Assembly (NCBI GenBank): GCA_017591395.1
Contig: WEDG01003481.1
Coordinates: forward strand, 1 to 64,000
From: Schistocephalus solidus
Lineage: Eukaryota > Platyhelminthes > Cestoda > Diphyllobothriidea > Diphyllobothriidae
DNA length: 64,000 nt
Direction: 5' to 3'
The notes under the pieces were generated by a model. It was not told where the DNA came from, did not search any database, and saw only the letters and a program-made list of their open reading frames with translations. Shown one piece after another: positions 11,001-21,291 of the stretch. Position 1 is the stretch's first letter; every line of letters starts with the position of its first letter. A program made the translations under genes and the position numbers.

Positions 11001-14000
11001 ACGGAAAATTTGTACTCAGGGAGTTACAGTATTTATAGGATGCAGTCGCTATGCTACTGCATACCCATGACAATAAACGGGTCCCCCTCATCGAGGATGA
11101 CCGCCCTCTGATACGCTACTTGCTTGCTGGCCGCCATGCGGGTCGTTATCCGCTGAAATTTCATTACCCGTGTACGAAGTACCAGTATCTGATACTGTCT
11201 CTGCAGATGGGCTTTAGTTGGAATCCAAAACGTCAGACGAATAAAGTTCTTGTCCCACCAATCGCGTCTACATCTTCTCATACAAAACACAATCAACGAG
11301 TTTATTACTGGTTTTTGTTTTTTTTATCCCAAAAATAATAGATGAGGAAATTACTTACTATCTTCAAAAGTCATTCCTGCATGACAGAACTGTCCCGATA
11401 ATAACTGTTCTAACTTGTCTTCTCACCTGCCATCCATAGGCATCATTTTTTAACTCTTAACAAAAATTTGCATACCTCCCACACCTTTATTTTGCAGCGT
11501 AAAGCTTCGCGAGTCCGCTGGAGAGGGAATGAATATGAAAGAATTCTTGTATCCACTCGTCCAGGCCTTTGACTTTTTGCATTTGCATCAAAAATCACCG
11601 CTGCTCCCTTCAGGTACTGTCTGTCTCAAGTTGCTAATTCATATCCACAAGGTAGTTAGGTGGAAATGATCAAGTGGGAAACATTGACACTGGCATAGCC
11701 CTAATTCGCCGTAAACTGGGAAAGCAAGTATTCGGTTCGTCGGCGTTTTTACAGGACCTTTTATTCTTTGTACATTAAAAAGGCACTAAATTTACTGACA
11801 ACCTTGCTCTAACTCGGCAGGTCTTACGGTCCCGTTACTTGTTGCTCCTGATGGATCCAAAATCGGGAAGACTAGCTCCAAGACACAGAAGGATGTCATA
11901 TGGTTGAGCCATCGAAAGCTACGGCCCTTCTCCTTCTACCAGCGTGTCTTGAACCAGCCTGATATTCTTATGACACCAACTTTCCTCCGTCAGCTTACTT
12001 TTCTCTCCGATGATCACGTTAAACAAATACTAACAGATCATTCTGTAAGTTTGTTATTGTACATAAGACACGCGAAAGTCCTCAGTCATGCCGCTCTAAC
12101 ACGCCATGATATCTATTTTATGCTGTAGTGACCACCTAACCTCGCAACCGAAATATAAACTTAAGTAACCAAAGTGCAGTGTACATTTAACTTATGCACA
12201 GGAGCATGAAACTTACGCTTCCCTTCTCTATCCGATTCAGTTTATATTAAGCTCTATCAGTTCTGTGATGCCTGTGCAACACACAAGACATAGATGGACT
12301 TATTACCTTGATCCTAAGTTTACTTTCCAGCGCCCGTTTATAGCTTCTGTGTCCTGCTCTCGTCTGACTTCTCATGTTTTCTCTCCCATGCGATGACACA
12401 CCTGCCTGCGTACTAGACAAATGCGATTAATAAACCCAGTTATACGTGGACCTACCTCGTCATTCTAACTGGGTCTATTTTGTGTGCGCTGCAATCAAAT
12501 GAATTTCCTTGAATTCGAACTTTTCGATACTCTATTTCACATATTTCAGCACACTGTGGAATCCCCTGGTCATGTAGTTTCACCCTTTGTGAACGACCGC
12601 AAGGGATCAACGCAAACAGTCGATAGCTAAACCTTTCTTCATCTGTATCCGTTCTAATAGTCCCGTTAGACTCTGATTGCAGTTGGCGAGATAGTGATGC
12701 AGTTCATTTTTCCCGGTGGCAAACGAAAGGACGTAATAGAAGCTCGCTTTGTATGTGATTGACAAATGCTGTCGAGTCCCATTATGCTATCGAGTTCGTT
12801 CCTTTGAAGCCTCAGCTAATTTTGCAGTTCTATCGCAAGCAATAATGCGAATGCACGGGCTCTCAATGGGACAACTATCCAATCCTGCTTGTCCTCTTTC
12901 TGCGTCTTAATGGAAACAGCGCACTGCTTTTCAGAATTTCCACGTTCAATTTATTTCCTTTAAAAGATAATTATCGGTCTTGTGAAACTCAAACCTTAGG
13001 TCTCTCTAATTCTTAATTTTTCAGCGGAATCCTTCGCGAAGAGCTGCCCAAAAAACACTGGCAACAGAACTTACTCTTCTTGTGCATGGAGGTAAGTATG
13101 GCATCTGCACCAAATTGATCTACTTGGCGAGCTTTCTTTTTTCAAATATCCCACAACTCTCAACTGGATCAGAACAGGTTTTGTCACTTTGGTGGGCTCA
13201 GATCAGTCACCAGTGGTTCTTTGAGTAGTCACAATGAAGTCAGGATATAAAAACAGAGGTAGAAATACACGAGTGCGCATCGGCACTCTGATGTTTTTTT
13301 TTTAATATATGAAACATCCATGCATTTTCTCACTATATACATCTATCCTCTTTTTTCATTTGTTTACTACGTCTTTTAATTTTCGAGGAGAACCTGCTAA
13401 CACCTTGAGGATTCCTTTTAAGTAGCTAAACTACTGGTAGTTTTGACACGGAAAATCAACTTGATTCAGTGAAATACTGACAGTAAAGGCTAATTAACAA
13501 CTGTTGACTCATATAAAGTACATTCAGGCCACACTTTCATTTCGTGAGGGATTTTCCTCAATATTTAAGTGGTTCTTTGTCGGGCTATGCGTTATTTAAA
13601 GGTTTTGGAAGTTACAATAATAAGAGCGGTTCACAGAATGCTAGCGTGTCTTTACCCTTTTTCCTCCGGCCGATTGACAGCTTTCAAGCTTGGTCCTACC
13701 TCTAACTGTCGCCTTTGGAAATTTGCAGATGCAATTTGCTCACTTTCAATTGCCTCCTCGATACCCGGTGCACTCCTGTAATTCTCCTCCTCATTCTTAA
13801 CGCAGGCATTTATTTTAACGCATCAGTTAAGGAAAAAAGACTTTTTATTTTTTTTCTAGCTGGAGCTTTGCAGGCCATTGAACTTTCTTCTCGAATATTC
13901 TTCCCCTCGATCTCTGTGCACGCGACCAGTGAAAAGCCGATGCACACACTTGCTAACTGCCTCTCTCTCTCCGAACGTAATTTCCTGGTTGCTGCCATCT

Positions 14001-14302
14001 GCCACCCAACAGCTCCCACAACGAGCCCTATTCCTGTCATTAATGACGGTGGCACCTCCCAAGATCCCCTGTCTCGCCTTCAAGAGGTCTTGTCAAAGGC
14101 GCTGGCCAGCCAGCAAGATCGGGGTCACGTCCTTTCACTGTCTGGTGGGGTTACTCTAAATGGCATTCAGCTAACCCAATCCTCCCCTGATGCAGCATCG
14201 ACCGGCCAGTTTTCATGTCCCGAGAGTCTCGTTACGGAAGCATGGAATGCGTGTGATCCGTCTACTGGAATAAGTATTCTCCAGATCGGTGAGGTCCTAT
14301 GA
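4411..14302 (+). CDS. YARS2: Mitochondrial-type tyrosyl-tRNA synthetase, eight exons (altered HIGH motif, one frameshift)
   Basis: The family charges mitochondrial tRNA-Tyr with tyrosine in the matrix (class I synthetase). Exons: 4411-4541, 4576-4725, 4755-5041, 11498-11613, 11660-11734, 11821-12044, 13025-13091, 13860-14302. All introns are GT-AG and phases agree except one point. Family landmarks in order are YCGFDPSAESL (residues about 60-70), GDPTGR, a GGNDQVGN segment, and SKIGKTS at about 266-272 in the KMSKS position. A C-terminal RNA-binding-like part follows with GGVTLNG and the ending ISILQIGEVL. With one base restored in exon 2 the length would be 497 aa, close to the usual 470-480. 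Oddities: the family HxGH reads QLGN at about 71-74, and exon 2 changes frame between about 4690 and 4710. The gene could therefore be a diverging pseudogene. The family identification itself is secure. Confidence 0.88.
6779..7540 (+). mobile_element. SINE-like repeat copy a (subfamily 2), interrupted by about 340 bp
   Basis: It begins CAGTTCGACCGTCG, runs to about 6883, then resumes at about 7226 with AGAGTAGACTTTCGCTGCATC. It carries the subfamily-2 tail (CCCATGGAGTGGGAGTGCCA, GGCCACATTAAGAACA) shared with 25404-25695. The 181-codon + strand open frame at 7011-7556 runs across the insertion boundary and is not taken as a gene. The 6883-7226 insert is unidentified. Confidence 0.7.
8105..8467 (+). 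mobile_element. SINE-like repeat copy b, with 14-bp target-site duplication
   Basis: The copy begins GAAGGTTCGACCGTCG and ends CCCGTTTAGGGGGCAA. It is flanked by perfect ACACCCCACTATAC at 8091-8104 and 8468-8481. It is very similar to the copy at 19592-19958 over its whole length. There is no open frame and no terminal inverted repeat, so a non-autonomous retroposed element (SINE type) fits best. It sits in YARS2 intron 3 in the sense direction. Confidence 0.85.
8640..10165 (-). mobile_element. Non-LTR retrotransposon remnant: RT C-terminal tail joined to C2HC/C2H2 zinc fingers
   Basis: Read on the - strand, 10148-9657 resembles the post-RT tail common in flatworm elements: MHRIPKASQNFEWLKASMWN, then LHGLQLESYKTVV, then frame-shifted text. 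After it, 9667-9440 holds one zinc finger with spacing C-x2-C-x12-H-x4-C (CARCQ...GHVRTQC). Downstream are weaker fingers: CHYCHRIFTSRIGLVRNLQIH, where the first His is Asn, and another around 9200-9130. Linkers of Thr, Ser and Pro separate them. Several frameshifts and stops make it a dead copy. Recollection of similar tapeworm proteins is established knowledge for me but was not searched. It lies antisense inside YARS2 intron 3. Confidence 0.72.
11498..12044 (+). CDS. YARS2: YARS2 exons 4-6, catalytic core
   Basis: Exon 4 (11498-11613) follows TTTTGCAG and reads VKLRESAGEGMNMKEFLYP. It corresponds to the family segment before the tyrosine/ATP loop. Exon 5 (11660-11734) opens after GTTAG, so the split glycine gives GGNDQVGNIDTG, the GGSDQxGN motif. 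Exon 6 (11821-12044) follows CGGCAG, reads GLTVPLLVAPDGSKIGKTS (the KMSKS-equivalent loop) and continues to a GTAAGT donor. Introns of 46 and 86 nt separate them. The 11660 acceptor, not the nearer AG at 11655, is the one that keeps frame with both neighbours. Confidence 0.87.
13025..13091 (+). CDS. YARS2: YARS2 exon 7
   Basis: This 67-nt exon lies between TTTTTCAG and GTAAGT. It reads RNPSRRAAQKTLATELTLLV then HG, matching the family's [21 protein letters not shown] region. It starts in phase 0, continuing from exon 6, and ends in phase 1, matching exon 8. Confidence 0.88.
13860..14302 (+). CDS. YARS2: YARS2 exon 8, C-terminal RNA-binding-like part
   Basis: The exon opens after TTTTCTAG and begins AGALQAIELSSRIFF, then a long low-similarity stretch rich in Ser, Thr and Pro. 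That stretch sits where relatives have a shorter linker. Then comes LSLSGGVTLNGIQLTQSSPD, matching the family's [20 protein letters not shown], and ISILQIGEVL before TGA 14300-14302, matching the SLLKIGKR end. The frame is open throughout, which argues that the gene has not been dead for long. No polyadenylation signal was identified with confidence. Confidence 0.82.
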
Positions 14303-14304
14303 TT

Positions 14305-16795
14305 ATTGTCCTGACCTTAAGAAGGGTTGATTGTCTGTTTGTGTGCCCCCCGAATCTAAATTCCAGGCGGCACTTTTAACCCCTCCTCATTGCGATATGT
14401 GCAAAATCCTCAATGGGTAACACGCGCGATGCCGCGAAATCGCAGTTATTCTGCTCTCGACTTCGTCTTCTATTAGAATCTGAACCCTGCCTAGAAATGC
14501 GCACTGTCTCCTCAAACAATGTATTGCCTCGCTTCGGATTCCACATTTTTTTAAAAAAATGATTGAGGGAAATCTGCATGGGTAATTAAGAATAATAGCT
14601 TAAGTATTCGGCAGGGATCTAATACTAAGATGATAGAGTACTTGGACTCCTGTAAAACGGGAGGGGTGATAATATTAGTCTTGTTACTAGGGCAGATGAA
14701 CGAGATAATTAACGCAGTCTGCAAAAGACATCGAGAGTACTCGCATTCCGATGAGGTGCTGGAAACAGACATGCGGTATGAAGTATGCAAATTTGGGGCG
14801 GGCAAACGGGCGGAAACCAGGAAGTCCAAGGTTATTGACTAAGGGTTGGATTGGGTAACACGGCCTGTGGCAGACAATCTTAACCCTAACACTAACCTTA
14901 CCACTACCCCAACCCTAACTCTTTTCCTAACCCCAGTCTTTAACCCTACCGGAACCTTGGCCTATCCCTTAAGCATTTTATTAATCGCAATCGGAGACTT
15001 AACCCTGATTTAACATGCCTACCTAAATCAAATAAGCAGACATGTTATGGTACTTAAAACTAAGGACTTACGTATTATCTCGGCGCTAATTATTCTGCTC
15101 CTTCATCCAAAGCTCCTTTAGGTCATTCATTACGAAACTCGCCGGCCTCCATTAACCTGTATCAGTATAGTTTGAGTGGTTTCGACAGGCCATAGTACCT
15201 TTACGTGGATAACAACTAACCGCGTCCACACTCCGCAGCTGGCTAAATTAGCATCTTCTACTGTGGCGAGATAGTGATGCACTCGTCAACCATCATTTAG
15301 TAGTACAAGCATGGTTTCTCCACCTGATGTGCGTCTGTATTATATCCTTATTGTGGAGGGACGACTTTGCCAAACAGATCTTGTGGCGACTTGAACGCAT
15401 TCGAGGCCATTGACCGGATCCGTTTTAACGGCCTACTCATCATTTGCCATTTCGAGCTGTCCTGAAAGTTTTTCAAATCTCGTCTTACGAAATGTCTTTA
15501 GATCCTGGAGGTCAATAAATCGGACTTGTATCTGTCGCGACTTCTATTTTTACTCTTTCTGTCTGGTTTACCAACCACTATAAGGATAATTAAACTTTAC
15601 GCATTTCATACGCCAAACTTTTCCTTTCTTTCTCTTTGAGCTCAACCTCTGCAAACGTTAGGATACTTCTGGTGCTCTCTTCTACCCCCTGAAAACGATC
15701 AGTATCAGTCTAATTGAAGGGTGGTCGATAAATGTAGAATTTGTTTTTGGGGAAGCTCCTGTTCCATGTGGCCATAACGTGCACATCAAGCTGTTTTTTG
15801 AATTATAGTTTATAGTTATGATATTCGTATCTTCTTGAGGTCTGATTTGCACGTGGTTTGTTTTCAAAGCGGACTGTAGAAAGCGAGCTAAATTTCGACA
15901 TAAACCCATAAATCGGGTTGCTTTATTTGCGGCTGCTGGTGGGGCTCGAGAGTGAGTTCCAAGGCAGAACGGGGCGAGTGGGTCCCGTTAGCGATCAGTG
16001 AGCGTTGATCAACGAACTCAAATTTTTGGTATTAATTGTGCGTTATTTTAAATTACGCGGGAATTTAATGCCCTCTAATACTCCTGACAACTTATTTTTC
16101 TCCATGCCTTGTTTTTTATTGTTTCTTTGCGTCGAATTAATGATTACGATCTACCGTTTTTAGTTATCCTGTATTTATTATGTTTATATTCTCTTATTTC
16201 TTCAGGCAAACGCGGATCATGGTTTCTGTTTCCGTTAGACAAAGTGCGAAGCATGTAATACCTTCATTCTCCCAATTCAGCGTCCACCCTTTGCTCTTAC
16301 TTATACCGGATGTTTAAATGTCCCTCAAAAGGCAGTTTTTTGGACCTTCTGATAAAAACTTCCTTGCATCCATTTGTTTCTTGAGGGCGAGGAAGGACTT
16401 GGAAGCCTTTATTATAACATCTCCAAAATATTTTTGCATCGCATATGCTAGAATATAGTCAAGGATTTCTCAAAGGATCACTGATTGCTTGACTATTTTG
16501 GATTCTATGTTTTCCTAGTGTAGTCTGGGGATTTCGGTCAAAATGACCGAAGATAGCAAAACTTGTGTCCGGATACTTTTGCTCTAGCCTTAATTCCACT
16601 GTTCGAATTGATTTGGTTGAAAATTCCTTTAACTCAAATTTTCCCGCGCATATGCCTGGTAGCTGTCAATCACACCACACTTAACAGACCTCTGGTCTAG
16701 CACAAATGTGCGTCTAAAAATAGGTAATCTGTCGTTCTTTACAGCTTGAATTGGAATATAAGGCAGCAATCAACGGGCTACACATACGAGACTTT
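14305..16795. other. Downstream of YARS2: no gene recognised
   Basis: Open frames at 14376-14829 on both strands lack domain similarity. The stretch holds a telomere-like tract and a short sequence also present at 12684-12701; otherwise nothing is recognised. The YARS2 3' UTR should occupy its first few hundred bases. Confidence 0.45.
14868..14995. repeat. Degenerate telomere-like (TAACCC) tract
   Basis: Several copies of TAACCCTAA, ACTAACC, CAACCCTAAC and TTTAACCCTACC occur in about 125 bp. They read as decayed TTAGGG repeats on the opposite strand. TTAGGG is the usual animal, including flatworm, telomere unit. The tract is interstitial and imperfect. Confidence 0.5.
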
Positions 16796-16798
16796 AAT

Positions 16799-17104
16799 TT
16801 TCGATTCCCAATATGTCCATCGTGCGTCCCACGGCATGGTTGAAGAGGGACGATGAATTACGCGTGATTTCTTTTATAGTACCAGTAGACTTGCGCTGCA
16901 TCTACCGCCTCTTCTTCTCCCTCACGCACAGTGTCAAGGCAGATTCAGGAAGATCGGAGGCGAGATCAGGCACAGGTGGCTGGCGCGGCGTGACCCTGCA
17001 ACTAAGCGTGCCGCCACCCACCATTTTCGGTTTCCAATAACGCCGGCCATGCCCTGATCTGGCTCTTGTGTTGGTCTAACGCATCTACCTCGTGGGCTGT
17101 TGTT
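16799..17104 (+). mobile_element. SINE-like repeat copy c, diverged
   Basis: It shares TAGACTTGCGCTGCATCTAC, the AGGTGGCTGGCGCGGC block and the GTTGGTCTAACGCATCTACC end block with copies b and d. Its first part has diverged and is shortened. No target-site duplication could be seen. It lies on the + strand like the others. Confidence 0.75.
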
Positions 17105-17109
17105 GAATT

Positions 17110-18590
17110 ATTCAGTTTAACAGTCATCAGCATATCACACAGCTCACGTATCTAACGAGGTTGCGACTGAATTGTAGAAGTCGCAACTATTTTCAGACCA
17201 AGATGCTGACAAAGATGCACGGCGGTGACAGTATCGTCATTATAAATGATGCTGTTCGCAGGGTATAGGGAGCTGCAAAATAACGAGTGTTTTAGCCCCC
17301 AGAATCGATTGACCATTATGCTAACGCCCCACCGATTGAGCCGCGTTTTTGCATATGGCAGCAAGTTACGCCCGTCTCTGCCTTTCTTGTCGATATTGCT
17401 GCTCTTTGCTTAATGACTAGTTGCCATGCCAGATTCTGAGTTGGAGTTCGGGATCTAAAATGCCCATATTATGTCCTGTGATCAGGAAAAAGTGTTGGAC
17501 GCCTCTCCATTTTGGTCGAAAATTCCCGATCACAGCCGACGGACAACTACAAAGCACCGCTCACGCAATTCCGGTAGTACAGTGAGTTTCGTGGGGACGG
17601 GCGTCATGCGTGCGCTTTCGTTCTACTTGCTTGACCAACACGGCCTTGTCAACATGTTAAGAATAACCGCGCCTCACAAAGCTCAGTACAGTGCTGAACT
17701 TCCATAAGAGGCTTGATTTAAGATTTTAAGGATTTATTTCTAGACCTTTTCAAGGACTTAAATAAAGATAATCGCTCAGGACTTATGCAAGAGCATCCTA
17801 TTTACGATAAAGCTGTGATTGCATCTAAATGTCTTTTAGATATTATGGAGTGTAGAACAGTAGCCAAAATATGTTATAGATCACACTTCATCGTGATTCC
17901 TGCCTATAACTACCTCCCAAGTAAGCATGCGAACGTTGGTATGTGTGATATTGGGTCGGACTCGAAACCATTATTCCGTCCATGAAGATCTGGCGTTAAT
18001 AGTTCGCCCGATCAGTTGTATTTGCCAATAAGTACACAGAAGCCCATCCCGTTTTAGGTTCGACTTGAAATTCGAAACGGGCCAGTCTACGGCTTCAGGC
18101 GACAAAATCTGCCGTTGCAAACAAATCCTCACACCTGAATTTTCTAAGTCATACAGGACCGAACATTCATATGTTTTCCATGGTAATTGTTTCGCCGTAT
18201 TTGGAATAGTTGGCCATTCAAGACGTGTGCAAGTCTATGAGATGAACAGATTGTCCGGGAACGTACGTTTTGTCGAAACATTGTAGTTTACACATCATTT
18301 TACTTGTATATGAGTGCAAAGTCGGCCTGTGGCGCTGTCCCCCTTTGTTGTTGATCAGCTTTGCTGCTGCAAGCTAAAGTTAAGCATCCTTATCGTGCAA
18401 ATTGCCTTCGGTATTTTATTTTTCGGATCAATCGGCAGACACCACAGGCAGTCTCATTGCGACCAGTAACAGTACAGAGGAATGGATACCGAAAAATACA
18501 AGAGGGAACGAGGTCGCGATTTCTGGCTAATTAACTATCTTCAGCCAGTCATACCAAAAGAGGAGGCTTGTCGAGTACCGGAACAATTTG
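17110..18590. other. Intergenic, nothing recognised
   Basis: Open frames at 17471-17707, 17785-17985 and 18065-18286 have no recognisable domain and no supporting similarity elsewhere in the window. The Penelope-like remnant begins at the right edge. Confidence 0.4.
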
Positions 18591-18599
18591 TTTATTATT

Positions 18600-19450
18600 C
18601 TGACCTTTTAAACTCGGGCAGGAGTTCATCGTCAGAAATAGCAGTGCCCTCATCTTTGCTGGCGACACCAATGCGCAGATCAAAGGAACGCTACAGGACT
18701 TCCCGATCTCCGGTTTGGCGGCAGAAATGGTCCAACAGGAGCTGAAACTCACTACCTTCGTCCAGATTGAGCCCATCTGTTTGCTACTTTACGTTAAAGA
18801 CACTTGTTATCTTCAAAAACCCTGCCGCAAAGCTTCCATAATTTGCTGATTGGAATCTCCCTCGACGTAAAATTAATGAGGGAAGAAGAACGGGAGCAGC
18901 AGCTGCCTTTCCTTGATGTCCTCGTCAATCTTGATCCCCATGGTGAACTTGAGACGATGGTTTACAGGAAGACCATGAAATCCACGCAACTCAGCTTTCA
19001 CAGCAACCATCCGATGGCTCACAAACGGATTCAAACTCAGTGCAGCTGACCGGAGGAAAAATTACGCGAGACCCGTTATCTCTGCGACAAATTCATGCGT
19101 TTATAATCCTATGCCTACATTTTAGGCACCGGAGGACCCAAGCAGAAATGCCACTAAGTACGCTCTGTCATACATTAAGAAAGTCTCGCCAGCGACCTAG
19201 CACGTGGCTGCGGGATTAGGTGTTTGAATTGCTCACCGGTCGAAAGCTAACACGCGCAGCAGCAGAGCCAGGAAAATCAAAGAATGAATAAATCCCAAGG
19301 AGCAGTTCCGGGTAGTGAATGAAATCCCCTGTCCAAACTATCGTTGGAACTACACAGGTCAGATTTAACGCATGCTCGGATTACGCGCGCATAAACATAA
19401 ATTGACTTTACAATGGGGTGGCGAAATATCGCAAGGGGCTGCCAACACCT
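18600..19450 (+). mobile_element. Penelope-like element remnant: RT C-terminal part and GIY-YIG endonuclease
   Basis: Translations in shifting frames give FPISGLAAEMVQQELKLTTF (RT palm segment, usually SPISGLIAE) and LLLYVKDTCYL where an active copy has the YVDDT box. They then give QQLPFLDVLV with VYRKT and FHSNHPMAHKR (18804-19049). The LPFLDV...YRKPT...HSNHP order is typical of Penelope-like reverse transcriptases. Further on, PCPNYRWNYTGQI followed by RAHKHKLTLQWG (about 19325-19420) resembles the GIY-YIG nuclease. Stops and frameshifts are many and the Asp-Asp pair reads Lys-Asp, so the copy is dead and lacks its 5' part. Confidence 0.72.
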
Positions 19451-19591
19451 AAGAAACAGGCTAATTAGTTCAACCTCGCAGCCATCAAGGTAATCGCCCA
19501 CACTGTAAGCAAGACGAGCGGATAATTTATTGGAGTCTGGACCTCGGATAGGAGCTCAACCGGTCCATGTATCGATCTGGCGCTGGCATAC

Positions 19592-19958
19592 GACAGTTCG
19601 ACCGTCGTAGTCCGACGATGTCCACCGTATGCTCCATGGGAAAGTGGAGCAGGGACGGTGACTTGCGCGTGATTTAGTTTAAAGTGATAGTAGACTTGCG
19701 CTGCATCTGCCGCACTCTCTCCTCCTCCCCCACCTGAGCCCGGTGTCAAGACAGAGTCAAGGAGACCGGAGGCGGGAGAGGACGCAGGTGGCTGGCGCGG
19801 CTGAGTCTCCTAAGTCCAAGCCGCCCCTAGGCGTGCCACCACACCTCCCATGTTCGGCATTTGTTGAGAGCGCAACCCGAATAACGCCTGCCGTGCCCTA
19901 ATGTGGCCCCCGTGTTGGTCCAACGCATCTACCACGTGGCCCGTTTAGGGTGCACAAC
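19592..19958 (+). mobile_element. SINE-like repeat copy d, with 12-bp target-site duplication
   Basis: The 367-bp copy begins GACAGTTCGACCGTCG and ends GTTTAGGGTGCACAAC. It is flanked by perfect GCGCTGGCATAC at 19580-19591 and 19959-19970. It is the best reference copy: nearly identical to 8105-8467 and recognisable in four other copies. There are no terminal inverted repeats and no poly-A tail. A hairpin (CGTCG...CGACG) lies in the first 30 bases. Confidence 0.87.
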
Positions 19959-19974
19959 GCGCTGGCATACAGAG

Positions 19975-21150
19975 ACCCATGCGCAGTCACTCCCAGACCT
20001 GAGTTGATTGACTTGTACCCCTATAAGTTTGGCTTTTATTGTTGTTGCTATGTCTGACGATGGACTGCTGTACGAGTTCGAACGATCAGAATAATGAGCA
20101 AATTGTTCCTGCGCTCAACTAGTCTTCTTCTTTACTCATAAACACTCGAACATTCGCATTCATAATTTCGTCCTTTTATTACCATGGCCGATCAAGACTG
20201 GAGATGGGAGAGGGCGCAGGCCCACGCACTGTTGTCTAACACTAAGCAAGAACACAACAGCATAAAAGAGGCACAGGTAAGATCCCAACTAAGTAGGATT
20301 GCCATCAAGTCCACAGTAAGAAGCCATTGCAGCCTGATTCATTCCGCCAGTCGTCCACTGCGCACAATCACTACAATATACATAACACACTCGGTTCCGA
20401 TTTACACATAGCTGGAAGGGCGAGCAACCAAAAGCCTGAGGTTTTTAACATATCTCAGGAGCATGTTGCACACTAACCAATGTGTCCGCAGGAAATCGAA
20501 TTTAAAAATTGCAGCTAGTGGCCAACGGGGTTGGACACGCAGAAAATTAATTACGTTCCAGGACATAAAGCCTTAGACTCCTTTTAATGCGTAATGGGGC
20601 CTCTATTGTTAAAAACTCCATACGCACGTTCACCCACTACTTGTCTACAATCAATCAAGTGTTGCCATCTTTCCCAGCAAATCTGATACACATTGTCCAG
20701 CTATGAATCTTACGTTTGCTACGGCCTTTCGGTCCAATAAATAACTTCGTGCTTGCTATTTGCGCGGAACAGTTTTGACTCAAGATGCGATTTTTGAGGC
20801 CGAGCATTAAAAATCAATATGTATGCATTATTAACAAACAGGTCACGAAACCAATCACCTAAATATTGACCCTTTTAGACGAGCGGTAAAACAATTGGCC
20901 AAAAATTCTAGGTATGTGACTTCCTGGGAAACGCCTTAATCAAAAACCGACAAACAGCAATCTGAACGTGTGATGACGGGACCCAGAGATGACGTTTCCA
21001 GTATGCTTGGCAGACCCGAGAAAATTTTCAAAGGATTTAAAAGACGAAAGTATGAAAATACGGCGGTGCATTCTAAAAATGGATAGAGTGGCGGCTTTAA
21101 AAAGTTCAGACGGATAAATATACAATCATAGGGTGAGAAATGAAGGCGCA
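19975..21150. other. CWF19L1: Stretch downstream of CWF19L1, nothing recognised
   Basis: This holds the 3' flank and UTR of the - strand CWF19L1. The small open frames (20184-20411 +, 20940-21125 -) show no domain. The first 100 bases beyond 21156 are where a 3' UTR would lie, but no clear polyadenylation signal was fixed. Confidence 0.4.
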
Positions 21151-21155
21151 GTTAG

Positions 21156-21291
21156 TCAGGTGAATTCGAATTTTGAAAATTTCTTCCTCAATTCGGTTGT
21201 CAATTCCGTTTCTATAGCCTCCTCCTCAAGACATTCCCGCCAGTTCACTCTCGAAGGACAGTTCAGAATCTCTGGTGAGGCTAGCACAGCC
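21156..21291 (-). CDS. CWF19L1: CWF19L1 last exon
   Basis: The exon opens after ACATCCTAG and reads AVLASPEILNCPSRVNWREC, then LEEEAIETELTTELRKKFSK and FEFT, before TGA 21158-21156. It matches the family's [20 protein letters not shown]...RRFRKDFEPYDFTLDD end. Confidence 0.93.

Larger units (their letters stand above)
5042..11497 (+). other. YARS2: YARS2 intron 3 (6.5 kb), repeat-bearing
   Basis: The intron runs from GTAAGT at 5042 to TTTGCAG at 11497. It contains two SINE-like copies and an antisense RT-tail/zinc-finger remnant, described separately. Nothing is recognised at 5050-6770 or 10170-11490. The open frames there (for example 5845-6269) show no domain, no splice context and no similarity to the rest of the window. 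Confidence 0.75.

Noticed and set aside
14551..14842. Opposed open frames of 92 and 70 codons after YARS2
   Set aside because: They shadow each other on opposite strands and show no domain.
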